Part shown: one piece after another, positions 1 through 9,582 of the stretch | How positions within the stretch are numbered: the stretch's first letter is position 1 | Layout: every line of letters starts with the position of its first letter | Assembly (NCBI GenBank): GCA_965262255.1 | Contig: OZ253505.1 | Coordinates: forward strand, 310,001 to 374,000 | From: JANQQC01 sp965262255 | Lineage (GTDB): Bacteria; Pseudomonadota; Alphaproteobacteria; Caulobacterales; Hyphomonadaceae | Reading direction: 5' to 3' | DNA: 64,000 nt | The notes under the pieces: model-generated | Databases searched by the model: none | What the model was told of the DNA's origin: nothing | Seen by the model: the letters and a program-made list of their open reading frames with translations, nothing else | Program-made: the position numbers and the translations under genes

Positions 1-77
1 GGTATGGGTTCATTTGCCGAACTGCCAAGATAGTAATACTCTATGGCAAATCTGTGACTCGAACTGCTATAAATCAA

Positions 78-1919
78 TTAATCTACTCTTAAGGCCGTAA
101 AGGCCACTAACTCGCCATCAGAATAATTCCACGCGTAGTATGTCTTAGATAACGAAACTTTACGTCCTAGGTTTTGAGCTTCAGACATTAGATACTCGAA
201 AGCAGGTATCCCATCGGATTTTTCTGCATTGATCAAATACACGGCAGGGTATCCACTTTCTATACCCGGCAGTTCCACAACAGACTCTGGCGGATGTAAA
301 TTCTGTGTTCCCATCGTCATTATGTAACTCGGCTCTGCATACCCGAAGGCCACAATTCTTTCAGGTGTCTCTAACCCTTTTTCGCAATTTCGATTAGGCA
401 CACCGCAAACTTCCATCAAAGCAACACGCGCTGTTTCCGTCGGCTGTATCCAAAGCTGACTTGGCAGAAAAAATGCTCTAATGTGCCAACCAAACAGGAT
501 ACTCGCCAATATTCCTGCGCCGATTGACAAGTTCACTTTCCGAAACAGATACATCACACAACTCAAGACTGTTACAATTGAAGCTCCATACCATAGCCAT
601 TGCGTTGACTGAGGTAGCCCGGCCCGCCAAGCTGAAAAAACTGTGCTTGCGTCTACACTCTTAAAACTGTCGCCCTCCAAAGACTGGAATAGCCACATTA
701 AGAAACTTTGATTAGAAAGTAACGCTAATCCTAATCCCCCTAATCCAAATACGAGGATTGACGCGATGCGGTAAGATTTACTTTTGGAGTTTGCCACAAT
801 TTGTGTCGCAACATATCCACACAGAAGTCCAAAAGCGGGATAAGCAGGGAGTATATAGTGGCTAAGTTTCGTGAGTAGAAGTTCAAAGAAAATCCACGTC
901 GGTAGTGCCCAAGCAACAAGGAATTTCAATCCCTCCAATGTTCTTGCGGAAGGCTCCAGACGAACCGAGATATCGAGTTCTTTTCCCACTAGCCTTTTTT
1001 GCCAAAATTTTAGCGGGATACTTTCTTTAACATTGTGCCAAACAAGCAGTAGCATCGGCACGAATAACAAAGAACCTGGGAAGAACCACGCTGGTATATG
1101 TAACAGGTGGTAACCTGGCAAACCCCCATGTCCTTCAGATGCACTGACAAGTTTATCTTTCAAATCTTTCCCGACTGCCCCTTGGACATATTCTCCAGCA
1201 GTTGCCAATTGAATCCACGTAAACCAAGGAAGAACCAATACAACAAATAGCAGAGGTCCGGGCCACCAACCTAGGCATTTCATCCATCCATAGTCTCGCC
1301 TATCCCAGAAATACAATACCAACATTGCGTAAATAGCAACCATTGGCGTAACCGGCCCCTTGATCAGAAACCCAAGAGACATTGCAAGCCAAAATAGTAA
1401 TGCCATTTTCTTATCGTTATCTTTTTGCATATAAAGCCGCGCCAAAGCCCCCATGCCTAGAGTGGTTAAGAATACCAGCATTCCATCGGTCTTTGAGATA
1501 TGCGCTTCAGACGTGAGAAGTAGAGTTGTTCCAAACAGGGCTGAACCTAAGAATGCTCCTCTTCGCCCGAGCAATGCTATTCCACACCAGAATGTCGCTA
1601 AAGTCGCTAAGCAAGCCCCGATCCAGCTCGGGATCCGATAACTCCATATTTCTAGATCTTTAACATCCGAAAAAACAGCTGTAGCTCCCGCTTGCATCCA
1701 ATGAATTCCAGCGGGCTTCTTATTTCTAAGCTCATCTTGATAACGTAAGCGAATATAATCGCCCGACTCAATCATTTGTTTTGACGCTTGAGCAAAACGG
1801 CTTTCATCTCTATCGAGGGCTGGGAGCATGAACACGCCCGGAACCGAGGCCGAAAACGTAAGCGCAAACAGCACTATCCAAGCTGCCCATTTACTTGAGA
1901 GATTATTCAGAATGTTCAT
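78..1919 (-). CDS. GT39-family (ArnT/PMT-like) membrane glycosyltransferase
   Basis: A 613-residue polytopic membrane protein. The N-terminus has one membrane segment followed by the GT39 signature: an acidic DRDESRFA motif near residue 36 and a KKPAGIHW motif near residue 67, which in ArnT and protein mannosyltransferases lie in the first periplasmic loop and hold the catalytic Asp. About ten further hydrophobic segments and a soluble C-terminal domain follow. By family it moves a sugar from a polyprenyl-phosphate carrier to an envelope acceptor on the periplasmic face; the substrate cannot be read. The GT2 gene at 6469-7206 is a plausible maker of the lipid-linked sugar, and GT2/GT39 pairs are often adjacent in Alphaproteobacteria. 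Here they are separated by defence genes. A second copy of the last ~280 bp of this gene lies at 4442-4695. Confidence 0.85.
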   Translation of the reverse strand: MNILNNLSSKWAAWIVLFALTFSASVPGVFMLPALDRDESRFAQASKQMIESGDYIRLRYQDELRNKKPAGIHWMQAGATAVFSDVKDLEIWSYRIPSWIGACLATLATFWCGIALLGRRGAFLGSALFGTTLLLTSEAHISKTDGMLVFLTTLGMGALARLYMQKDNDKKMALLFWLAMSLGFLIKGPVTPMVAIYAMLVLYFWDRRDYGWMKCLGWWPGPLLFVVLVLPWFTWIQLATAGEYVQGAVGKDLKDKLVSASEGHGGLPGYHLLHIPAWFFPGSLLFVPMLLLVWHNVKESIPLKFWQKRLVGKELDISVRLEPSARTLEGLKFLVAWALPTWIFFELLLTKLSHYILPAYPAFGLLCGYVATQIVANSKSKSYRIASILVFGLGGLGLALLSNQSFLMWLFQSLEGDSFKSVDASTVFSAWRAGLPQSTQWLWYGASIVTVLSCVMYLFRKVNLSIGAGILASILFGWHIRAFFLPSQLWIQPTETARVALMEVCGVPNRNCEKGLETPERIVAFGYAEPSYIMTMGTQNLHPPESVVELPGIESGYPAVYLINAEKSDGIPAFEYLMSEAQNLGRKVSLSKTYYAWNYSDGELVAFTALRVD

Positions 1920-1981
1920 GTTCGGACGTGACCAACAATCTTGGATTAAGAGTCTAACTTGGTTTATCTATTCAACGAGAC

Positions 1982-2665
1982 TCACCTGTTTAAGCTCTGA
2001 GCAAGTCTTTCAAATTCCTCCACTATGAGATGAATTCGCGTAGAAGGATCTTCATTATACTCTTCCTCGTTATTAACTTTCGCAACATTCAATATTGACT
2101 TTGACCGTTCAACTGCCTTTCTTCTGTTTACTGAAATTGTGTCGAAAAATTTTTCTGCACTGTTCTTTTCATAATTTTGGAACGGCGAAAATTTTCTTAA
2201 TTCTACTTCAAGCTTTCGACAAGGCGACCCCTCCATACCAAAAGACCTTCGGAAGTCGGACACATGCAACATATACCAAAACTCAAAACAGGGTACCGAA
2301 GTTGCAATACATAGATTTTTACACTTCAAACGACTCTGCCTTCGGAGACTTCTAATTGTCTGAATAGCCTTTTTATAAGTTTTATGCTGATCTCTATCGA
2401 AAACAAAAAATACAGTCTCTACCTCGAAATCATTTTCCAGCAAAAAACTGACTGCTCTATTCAGGACGTGAGTTGGATCAGACCACTTACTAGAGAAGAT
2501 AAGAACTCTCGTACGAGGAATATTGAAACTTGCTCTTAACCTATTAAAGTAATCTACTTCACTTTTTGTTCCCTCAGTAACTATTAGGATTCTTGGTCGA
2601 ACTTCGCCAACTTTTGCCTGTCTAGCGCGTTTTCTGTTTTTATTCTTAGATTTGTTACTAGACAT
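1982..2665 (-). CDS. RloB family protein (AbiLii-like), partner of the upstream ATPase
   Basis: A 227-residue protein with a Lys/Arg-rich N-terminus and the RloB pattern: LIVTEGTKSE near residue 28, an FVFDRDQHK acidic motif near residue 88, and a CFEFWYMLH motif near residue 126. These conserved acidic residues resemble a TOPRIM-like nuclease core. RloB proteins are found with RloA-type AAA ATPases in restriction-linked loci and correspond to AbiLii of the lactococcal AbiL abortive-infection system. The start is 11 nt downstream of the ATPase stop, so the two are co-transcribed. The stop lies 62 bp upstream of the GT39 gene, consistent with insertion of a defence cassette between envelope genes. 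Family assignment is good; phage defence as the function is inference. Confidence 0.75.
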   Translation of the reverse strand: MSSNKSKNKNRKRARQAKVGEVRPRILIVTEGTKSEVDYFNRLRASFNIPRTRVLIFSSKWSDPTHVLNRAVSFLLENDFEVETVFFVFDRDQHKTYKKAIQTIRSLRRQSRLKCKNLCIATSVPCFEFWYMLHVSDFRRSFGMEGSPCRKLEVELRKFSPFQNYEKNSAEKFFDTISVNRRKAVERSKSILNVAKVNNEEEYNEDPSTRIHLIVEEFERLAQSLNR

Positions 2666-2676
2666 AAGCTACCACC

Positions 2677-3993
2677 TCAGGAAATCAATGGAATCCCACC
2701 AAACTGTCCAGATAAATATCTTTTAGAAATGGGAACCGGGCTTTGATTTTCTAAATCTAAAAATGAATGTAGATTTGACGAATAGTCCGATTCCCTCTCA
2801 GCGAACCATACTTGATCACGTTGTATGCTTTCATGCTCCAAAATAGATACATCGTGTGTAGTAAATATTATTTGACACCTATTAATTATATTCTGGGAAT
2901 TTTCAAACATTGACACAATCGATTGAAACGCTAACGGATGAATTGGAGTGTTTAACTCATCAATTAGAATAGTGTGACCGCCTTCGATCGATTGAATGAG
3001 CGGGCCAGCCATATCAAATAGAGATATTGTACCCGAAGATTCATATTGTAGAGGAAACGAAATAGGGTTTCTGTTATCATCCATGCGGACAAAATTAATA
3101 TCATACGATTTCAGGTATTGATCCGATTGTCTATGATTTTCTGTGTTGAATCTAGGAGTTCCGTTGAACATTGATTTATCGACATTGCCGGTGTCCTGTA
3201 CAATTATGTCAACAAACTCTATATCTAACAAATTTAAAAATCTTACTATTTTTTTCTTCCACCCTTCGTTTAGCATTAGCCTCGCTGTATACTCTCTATT
3301 TGTTAGAAATTTTTCGTTAGAAATTATAACTAGGTTTCTGTCTATCCAATTATAAACTTGAACTAAGGTTTTCAAATTTAATCTTACAGCAAAGCTCAAA
3401 AACAGTGCTTTAGGTAAAGTGGAAGTTTTCCAAAAATTTTCATCTCCATTAATATAGTCTGGATTTAGATACCATTCATAGTCGCTAGACTTTGCTTCAT
3501 TATATTCGCGGGTAAATACCGTGTTCGTCTCGGAATCTGTCTTATGGCAAGCCGTAAGCCATTCTTTAGTCACCATCTCCGTTGTGTAAGCAAATCCGTA
3601 CTCGTACAAAGTTCCTTCTTCAATAAATACAATCTCGAAAACTGAAGGCAGTTTTCTGCTCACGGCTTTTAGAAAGAAGGGTTCAATGTTTAAGCGGTCA
3701 TTCGCAGAATCGTCAACGGAATTTCGAACAATCTGCTTCATGAAGGCTACTGCTTCAATCAATGATGTTTTTCCTGCACCGTTTGCCCCCAAAATACAGG
3801 CTTGACGGAGCAGCGCAGGTGCTTCTTCGAACTCGGTTACCAAAACAGGATCCCGAGTCTTTCTGCTCGTGTTAGTATCTGCTACCAACGAAATCGTCTG
3901 CTTCGTTTCGAAGACGCGAAAATTTTCAACTGAGAACTGAACCAACATCTGATCGCTCCTAAATGCACTACTAACATGGGGAGGAATTTTCAA
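2677..3993 (-). CDS. RloA/AbiLi-like AAA ATPase
   Basis: A 438-residue ATP-binding protein of the AAA15/AAA21, ABC-like family. The real start is probably the second Met (MLVQFSVENF), at 3945, because the paralogue at 4732-6003 begins at the equivalent Met and the family starts with this strand. Walker A is GANGAGKTS near residue 69, an ABC-like signature region follows the central domain, Walker B is TILIDELN near residue 345, and TTHDVSIL supplies the switch His. It ends in the GGIPLIS tail shared with the second copy. RloA/AbiLi ATPases sense a cue and control a nuclease-like partner, here RloB immediately downstream. The protein is about half identical to the orphan ATPase at 4732-6003. 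Confidence 0.75.
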   Translation of the reverse strand: MKIPPHVSSAFRSDQMLVQFSVENFRVFETKQTISLVADTNTSRKTRDPVLVTEFEEAPALLRQACILGANGAGKTSLIEAVAFMKQIVRNSVDDSANDRLNIEPFFLKAVSRKLPSVFEIVFIEEGTLYEYGFAYTTEMVTKEWLTACHKTDSETNTVFTREYNEAKSSDYEWYLNPDYINGDENFWKTSTLPKALFLSFAVRLNLKTLVQVYNWIDRNLVIISNEKFLTNREYTARLMLNEGWKKKIVRFLNLLDIEFVDIIVQDTGNVDKSMFNGTPRFNTENHRQSDQYLKSYDINFVRMDDNRNPISFPLQYESSGTISLFDMAGPLIQSIEGGHTILIDELNTPIHPLAFQSIVSMFENSQNIINRCQIIFTTHDVSILEHESIQRDQVWFAERESDYSSNLHSFLDLENQSPVPISKRYLSGQFGGIPLIS

Positions 3994-4288
3994 ATTGCAA
4001 CGGGTTGCGAGTACAGTTCTGCAAGCAGGTGCGAGAGGTTAAATTTGAATTGGTCGTCTTCATCATACCAGCATTGGCTCCATTCAATCATTCCTGAAAG
4101 GGACAGTTTATCTTGGTTGGTTGGAAAATTTGAAGATTCCTTGAATGTATAGTCCTGCAAACAAGGGTACAGGACGATATTCTATCATTATACAGCAATT
4201 CCATCAGAACGAAACAGTTATACGAAAACTTTGTTCCTACTTAATCGATCAGAAAAGAGATACAAGAAGACCCATCGTCAGTCACAAC

Positions 4289-4441
4289 TCTCGCATTGCT
4301 CAGTCAGGTAGGAATCTTCCTAGAGAATTTGTAAATATTGTGTTTGAAAGAACTAGCGACCCTCCAATGAGAGGTGATAGGTCGAAAACTCAGAACCCGT
4401 ATATCTGTGACGCTTAATGTGTCAATAAGTATAAAGTTCCC
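4289..4441 (+). pseudogene. 3' remnant of a TnpB element with one terminal repeat
   Basis: The plus-strand translation matches the last ~45 residues of the TnpB proteins at 15232-16533 and 38976-40277 (SRIAQSGRNLPREF, IVFERTSDP, RGDRSKTQN), and the DNA continues into the terminal sequence of those elements. The end 4418-4441 is the same 24-bp terminal inverted repeat, ending in GTTCCC. No equivalent of the other end or of the RuvC domain is found between 4000 and 4289, so an internal and 5' deletion has removed the rest. The remnant abuts the GT39 fragment exactly at its terminal CCC. Confidence 0.75.
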
Positions 4442-4695
4442 AAATCAATCGATTCGCCAGCTCTCAAGGCCGCAAACGCCACTAACTCGCCATTCGAATA
4501 ATTCCCCGCGTAGTATGTCTTAGATAACGAAACTTTACTCCCTATGCGTTGAGTTTCAGACACTCAACAGCAGGTATCCGATCCGACTTTTTCGCATTGA
4601 TCAAAAACACGGCTATTCCGCAATATCTGGCTGAGGTAGATTTTGTGATCACATCGTCCGTATAAAAGTCGGCTCCGCATATACGAAGGTTTTTA
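4442..4695 (-). pseudogene. Duplicated 3' fragment of the GT39 glycosyltransferase gene
   Basis: This stretch aligns with 72-352, the 3' end of the intact GT39 gene plus its immediate flank. The core (for example 4495-4540 against 126-171) is close to identical at DNA level, while the distal part carries small deletions and substitutions. It begins right at the terminal repeat of the TnpB remnant and ends shortly before the stop of the orphan ATPase at 4732. It cannot encode a functional product. Confidence 0.8.
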
Positions 4696-4731
4696 GACTT
4701 ACTTGTTCTTCGTTTTACCACTTGTGCCTCA

Positions 4732-6003
4732 TTATGAAATTAATGGTATCCCACCAAATTTTCCGCGAAGAAATATTCGGTGGAATGGAACCTTGCTCGT
4801 ATCGTTGCATTCGGAATACGAGTATATATTAGATGAATGGTTGTTTTCTCTGTTTATAAACCAAACTTGATCCTTATCAATACTTTCATTCCCGGGGATA
4901 GTTACATCGTGTGTCGTAAAAATTATTTGAGCACTACTGTGTCCATGTTCGAAATTATCGAACAAAGTTAGAATTTTCTGAAAGACCAATGGATTAAGGC
5001 CTGAATTAATTTCATCAACAAAAACTGTAAGACCTTGTTCTATAGCGGGCAACAATTGACCGGCTATATCAAACATTGCCCGAATTCCCGTTGACTCTTC
5101 TTCTAATGTAAACGAAACAGGTTTCTTATGATCATCCTTACGAACTAAATAAATTTCATACATTTTCTTATCTATTTGGTCTTTTCTATATTTTTCTTTC
5201 ATAGCTTCAGGTAAACTTCCGAACATCGAACTTTCAGAATGCGCAACTTCTTCTATGGTTATAGTCTCTAACTCGATATCGAGTTTAAAAAAATAATGTA
5301 AAATTTTTTCTTTCCATTTTTCATCAGTTAGAAGCCTAGCCGTTTGTTGACGTAAGCGAAAATTCGAGGACAAGTTCAGAAAAACAATATTCTTAGTCAT
5401 CCAGTCATAAACTTTAATGAGAACCTTCAAATTAAACCTAACTGCGGTACTCAGGAATAATGCATTCGGGCGGTTTGATTTCTTCCACACATTTTGCTCG
5501 AGATCTGGGTATTTGGGATTAATGTACCACTCATAGTTATCAGGTTTAGTTGTATCGTAATCACGGGTGAATACCACACTATGCTCACCCTCGTCTTTCG
5601 GTTGAACAGTTAGCCATTCTTCTTGAACGAGTTCAGGAGTAACAGCAAAACCGTACTCGCAGAGAATGTCGTCATCAATGAAGACGATTTCGAATACAGA
5701 TGGCTCCGACTGACAGTTTCTGCTAAAGGCAAACTGTTCAGTTTCAATCAAGTCGCAGGGTTCCGCCGAAAATGACCCTCTAATGAAACGTATCATGAAG
5801 GCGATTGCCTCAACCAGAGAGGTTTTTCCTGCTCCATTCGGCCCCAAGATACATGCTTGATGGTGAGCCTTTGGAGCAGCAGCGAAACCCGTGTCGGAGA
5901 CGAGTTGCGGGAATTCTCGATCCATAGTTGAATCTGCAACCATTGAGAACGTTTGCCTCTTTTCAAAGACACGGAAATTCTCAACTGAGAACTGAATCAA
6001 CAT
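4732..6003 (-). CDS. Orphan RloA/AbiLi-like AAA ATPase (second copy)
   Basis: A 423-residue paralogue of the ATPase at 2677-3993, collinear over its whole length: MLIQFSVENF start, Walker A GPNGAGKTS near residue 55, Walker B VFVDEIN near residue 329, TTHDVTI switch region and the GGIPLIS C-terminus. Unlike the first copy it has no RloB gene downstream; that place is taken by the GT39 3' fragment. It may act with the single RloB in trans, be a relic of a duplicated cassette, or have its own specificity. The reading frame is intact, which argues for retained or recently lost function. Confidence 0.75.
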   Translation of the reverse strand: MLIQFSVENFRVFEKRQTFSMVADSTMDREFPQLVSDTGFAAAPKAHHQACILGPNGAGKTSLVEAIAFMIRFIRGSFSAEPCDLIETEQFAFSRNCQSEPSVFEIVFIDDDILCEYGFAVTPELVQEEWLTVQPKDEGEHSVVFTRDYDTTKPDNYEWYINPKYPDLEQNVWKKSNRPNALFLSTAVRFNLKVLIKVYDWMTKNIVFLNLSSNFRLRQQTARLLTDEKWKEKILHYFFKLDIELETITIEEVAHSESSMFGSLPEAMKEKYRKDQIDKKMYEIYLVRKDDHKKPVSFTLEEESTGIRAMFDIAGQLLPAIEQGLTVFVDEINSGLNPLVFQKILTLFDNFEHGHSSAQIIFTTHDVTIPGNESIDKDQVWFINRENNHSSNIYSYSECNDTSKVPFHRIFLRGKFGGIPLIS

Positions 6004-6468
6004 CTGATTTCTCCTAAACTGAGCAATGATATGGAAAGAAATTGTTGAACTGCAACAAGTTTAGTAGTTCGAATCCGTCTTCGTGTGCTCTTCTACGCTA
6101 CCATACTTTGTCCGGATACTGACCGCAAAGACAGTATTCGATAAATTTTGACTGTATAAGTTTGAACAGTTCAGTTGAAAAATCTCAGATTCACATATCT
6201 ATGCAATCTCTCAGACTTAACCGCACAACGGTTCACTCTGGGTGACGAGGATTTTTTCTTCTTGTCGCTATCAACTACGAACAGAAATTAGGATAGAAAA
6301 CCAACGAACTTATCTCTCTCACCGACCAGACGGCAACGACCTCATTTCATACCAGCCCAATTTACAAAGGGAACGAAACAGTTTCGATGAGACAAAGTTT
6401 GAAATTTCTCAATGAATCCCATATATGCATGAAATGTCTCCTCACCACAGATTCTCAAATCAGAATAT
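6004..6468. other. Intergenic region between divergent ATPase and GT2 genes
   Basis: About 465 bp without a credible gene. It must hold divergent promoters for the ATPase/RloB cassette and the GT2 gene, but no clear sigma70 pair was identified. A short palindrome, CGAAACAGTTTCG, lies at about 6374. Confidence 0.4.
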
Positions 6469-7206
6469 ATGAATGCTGATATGACCATTGAATTTTCCGT
6501 CATTGTACCAGTTTATAATGAGGCTGGGAACGTGTCTACTCTCGTCTCCGAAATCGCGACTGCTCTAGATGGGCGGGCTTACGAGATGATATTCGTTGAC
6601 GATGCGTCTAACGATGACACTCGTGCCGAACTTGTGGCTTTGAAACAGTCTCATCCTCAACTTGTCGTTCTGAGTCACAGAAAAAATGCCGGCCAGTCGC
6701 GGGCGATGCGAACCGGAATTTTACAAGCAAAGGGCGAAGTAATAGGAACACTGGATGGAGACGGACAAAACGATCCCGCTGATCTTCCAAGCATGTATAG
6801 AAAACTCACTAGAGCAGATGCTCCTGAGAATCTCGGAATGATAGGAGGTCGCCGAGCTAATCGGAGAGATTCTGCTTGGAAAAAGTTTGGCAGTCGATTC
6901 GCAAACGCCATTAGAAAACGTATACTAGGTGACGGACACAAAGACTCTGGATGTGGAATCAGGGTTATGTACCGAGATGCCGCATGGCGGCTCCCCTATT
7001 TTGACCATTTTCACAGGTATCTTCCTGCCTTGATGAAAATGGAAGGATACGAAGTCGAATCATTAGATGTCAATCACCGCGAACGTTCGGTAGGTGTGTC
7101 TAAATACACAAATTTCGGACGATTGTTTGCAGCTTTGTATGATCTTAGGGGTGTCATTTGGCTAAAACTGCGTCGGCGCAATCCACATGGATTTGATCGC
7201 CTGTAG
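6469..7206 (+). CDS. GT2-family (DPM1/ArnC-like) glycosyltransferase
   Basis: A 245-residue cytoplasmic GT-A fold glycosyltransferase. The nucleotide-sugar motif SVIVPVYNEAGN sits at the N-terminus, FVDDASNDDT near residue 43 and GTLDGDGQNDP near residue 101 give the metal-binding acidic residues. The rest resembles dolichyl/undecaprenyl-phosphate sugar synthases without the usual C-terminal membrane anchors. It would load a sugar on a polyprenyl phosphate for use by a GT39 enzyme such as 78-1919. Starts at 6469 or 6481 (Met-5) are both possible; neither has a clear Shine-Dalgarno. In related genomes this gene type is often followed by a LpxB-N-like membrane protein, which is absent here. Confidence 0.85.
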   Translation: MNADMTIEFSVIVPVYNEAGNVSTLVSEIATALDGRAYEMIFVDDASNDDTRAELVALKQSHPQLVVLSHRKNAGQSRAMRTGILQAKGEVIGTLDGDGQNDPADLPSMYRKLTRADAPENLGMIGGRRANRRDSAWKKFGSRFANAIRKRILGDGHKDSGCGIRVMYRDAAWRLPYFDHFHRYLPALMKMEGYEVESLDVNHRERSVGVSKYTNFGRLFAALYDLRGVIWLKLRRRNPHGFDRL

Positions 7207-7631
7207 TGGTTCATTCTTGAATTACCCATGGTTACAGATAGACCAAAGAAAGTTAAAACGGAATCCAAAATAATTCTCCCGTCGCCAGCATAAAGTTCCA
7301 ATCCGTACACTTTCATTATGAAATAAGGGGAGCCAGAAAATGTTTCGACCCGAGGATACTCTGAATTTGGTTACCTGCAATAGACAAAAGTTCTATTGCG
7401 AATGAGCGAGTCTTCTATACTATTACTCATAAGGAGCTCAACCGAAACCTAGATATCATTATTGTAGAGACGATTTTAGGCCCTACAAGAGTCTACAGTC
7501 CTCAGGGATGTGGGTAGCCGATAGAAAGCATCCGGGACAACGTCACTAAGGCAAGTTTACGCAACTAAACACCTAACACTCTTATCTTTTTTCGTTTAGC
7601 CTCTTAGAGTACGCGGTCCCATCGATCTCGC
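7207..7631. other. Intergenic region with a solitary MITE-B end
   Basis: No gene is recognised. Positions 7588-7604 (TTTTTCGTTTAGCCTCT) are identical to the terminal repeat of the 224-bp elements at 22044-22986, but no partner repeat is found one element length away, so this is a solo end or a decayed copy. Confidence 0.45.
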
Positions 7632-8087
7632 CTAGACATTGTCATCAAAAAGTTCCATTGGAGGCTCTCCCGATATATCGAAATCCATTAACGAAGAGTT
7701 GCCGCACCGATCGAGTGTATGTATCACTAATCGCGATCCGAACCTAATCATCGCCATTAAGTGTTCGCTCAAATGTAATTCTAATGCGACACTCCCTGTC
7801 TCAATTGTGTTACCCCAATATTCGGTTCTTCCCCCGTTTACTTTGTAGGTAACGACAACTTCTTCGCAAAGTTCAATCGTTCCATTTGACAAAGTAAGCC
7901 TGATAGTTGAGGTGTCAACATGTGTGATTATACAAAACTGCTTAGGTATCTCACCGTGGTCGGCATCATACACACATGACCACTTTTGAGTTCCCGTGAT
8001 TGGATCCACGTTCTTGCGGTAATCCCAAGCTATTGCGACAGACAGATTCAAGAGGTATGCCCCCAAGGCTACTAGCAAAATTCTCAT
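7632..8087 (-). CDS. Small secreted protein of unknown function
   Basis: 151 residues with a signal peptide of about 20 residues (hydrophobic run LLVALGAYLLNLSVA, likely cleavage after AIA). The mature part has several Cys residues, a WSCVYDAD segment and a beta-rich composition with an acidic C-terminus. I do not recognise the family. A periplasmic protein with disulfides is the most that can be said. It stands alone, with a dead transposase on one side and a gene-poor stretch on the other. Confidence 0.55.
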   Translation of the reverse strand: MRILLVALGAYLLNLSVAIAWDYRKNVDPITGTQKWSCVYDADHGEIPKQFCIITHVDTSTIRLTLSNGTIELCEEVVVTYKVNGGRTEYWGNTIETGSVALELHLSEHLMAMIRFGSRLVIHTLDRCGNSSLMDFDISGEPPMELFDDNV

Positions 8088-8248
8088 GGCCGTTCTCCTA
8101 ATTTTGTTTAGATCCTAACGAAACGTTGATGATCGAAGCTGCAAGAATATATCGTTACTAAAAGCAAGTCCAAAGAAATTCCTAGTTTATAGCGGGATTC
8201 AACGCCAGAATCCAACTTTCGGCTAAAAAATTTTAAGACTCTAAGGAA

Positions 8249-9040
8249 TTGGGTAACTGTAGAGTTGTCTTTTCCCGACAACACATATGCGTAAATCCCA
8301 GTTTGTATTCTCTGCAAGAATTAATTCCCCATTTAAAGCGCTCGAATCTCCATCGGCTATTTCAGAAATACGGGATATCAACACTTCCAAAAGAAGAAAA
8401 CAAAACTCCCGAGACGAAGACGTTCAAAGAGTATCCGATCGGTTACTTCCACGTCGACATAGCCTATGTCAACATCGAGGAAGGGCGGCTCTATATGTTC
8501 GTAGCCATCGACCGCACATCGAAATACGCCCACGTTGAACTGCACGACAAATCGACGCGAGAAGTCGCAGTTCAGTTTATCGAGACCTTGGTTGAAAAAG
8601 TGCCTTACACTATCCATACGTTCTTGACTGACAATGGCAGTCAGTTCACTAATTCGAGAAACCCTAAAGTCTCAGTGAAAGAAAACGAATCACCCGATCG
8701 TAAAATCAATAAGGATGTCAAATGCAACGCATTTGACGCTGTTTGCTCGGAGAATAATATCGAACATAAGTTGACACTTCCCTATCATCCCTGGACGAAC
8801 GGACAAGTGGAACGAATGAATAGAACCATCAAAGAAGCTACTGTGAAAAAGTATCACTATGAGACGCATGACTAACTGAAAGAACACATCCAGAGTTTTA
8901 TAGATGCCTATAATTTTGCTAAAAGGTTAAAGACTCACAAAGGTCTAACTATCTTCGACTTTATTAACAAATGTTGGAAAGAGGAGCCAGAAAGATTTAT
9001 TAAAAATCCCGCGTCCATGTTTGCTGGACTATACAAATAG
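8249..9040 (+). pseudogene. IS481-like transposase, inactivated
   Basis: The frame encodes the C-terminal half of an IS481-type transposase: GYFHVDIA (first catalytic Asp), LTDNGSQF (second Asp) and NGQVERMNRTIKEA (catalytic Glu). The reading frame is broken by an in-frame TAA at 8873-8875 and then continues in the same frame to a natural stop at 9040 (SFIDAYNFAKRLKTHKGLT). A Gln is usual at the stop position, so one C-to-T change explains it. The N-terminal helix-turn-helix region is decayed; only a remnant from about 8290 is recognisable. No terminal repeats were identified. It lies upstream of tRNA-Leu. Confidence 0.75.
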
Positions 9041-9272
9041 CGATATCAGTGTCAAGTTTAACCAGTCTTTCCCGTCGAAAGCCGAACACAATGAGATTTA
9101 CAAGATAAAGGATGAAGAGACTCGTCGAGTATCCCAACTCATGAACTAAACTTACAGGAAATTGCCCGCGTTCTGCCAAATCCAATGTTAGCGCAATGCC
9201 ATAAGGTTTATTATCTAGGGCAAAATATACGTTGACCAAATCATACCTAGATACTATATTAAACATTCACGT

Positions 9273-9357
9273 GCGGATGTGGCGGAACTGGTAGACGCAC
9301 CAGATTTAGGTTCTGGCGCCGAAAGGCGTGGGGGTTCGAGTCCCTTCATCCGCACCA
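9273..9357 (+). tRNA. tRNA-Leu (anticodon UAG)
   Basis: A class II tRNA: the 7-bp acceptor stem GCGGATG/CATCCGC closes the molecule, the anticodon arm CCAGA-TTTAGGT-TCTGG gives anticodon TAG, a long variable arm (GGCGCCGAAAGGCGT) is present, the T-loop is GGTTCGAGTCC, and CCA is encoded at 9355-9357. It would read CUN leucine codons. It stands between transposase debris and tig. Confidence 0.95.
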
Positions 9358-9582
9358 GGCAAAATTTACTTACCTAAGAGACTTGAATAATGTCTGTCCA
9401 ATATATACTTGAGCATCTGTATGATCGCTGATATCTATGACTCATTTGTGGGATTTTCGATCCTGAACATTCTAACCAAATCTTGCCAATTTTGTAGACA
9501 AGTCCGTAAACTTGAATTAGGCTATTTGCGACCTATTTAACTTCTCTTAACTTCATTCAATATCTTTGCCAAGGCTGCTCGA

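Noticed and set aside
7588..7604. Complete MITE-B copy upstream of the small secreted protein
   Set aside because: The 17-bp terminal repeat is perfect but no partner lies about 224 bp away, so only a solo end can be claimed.
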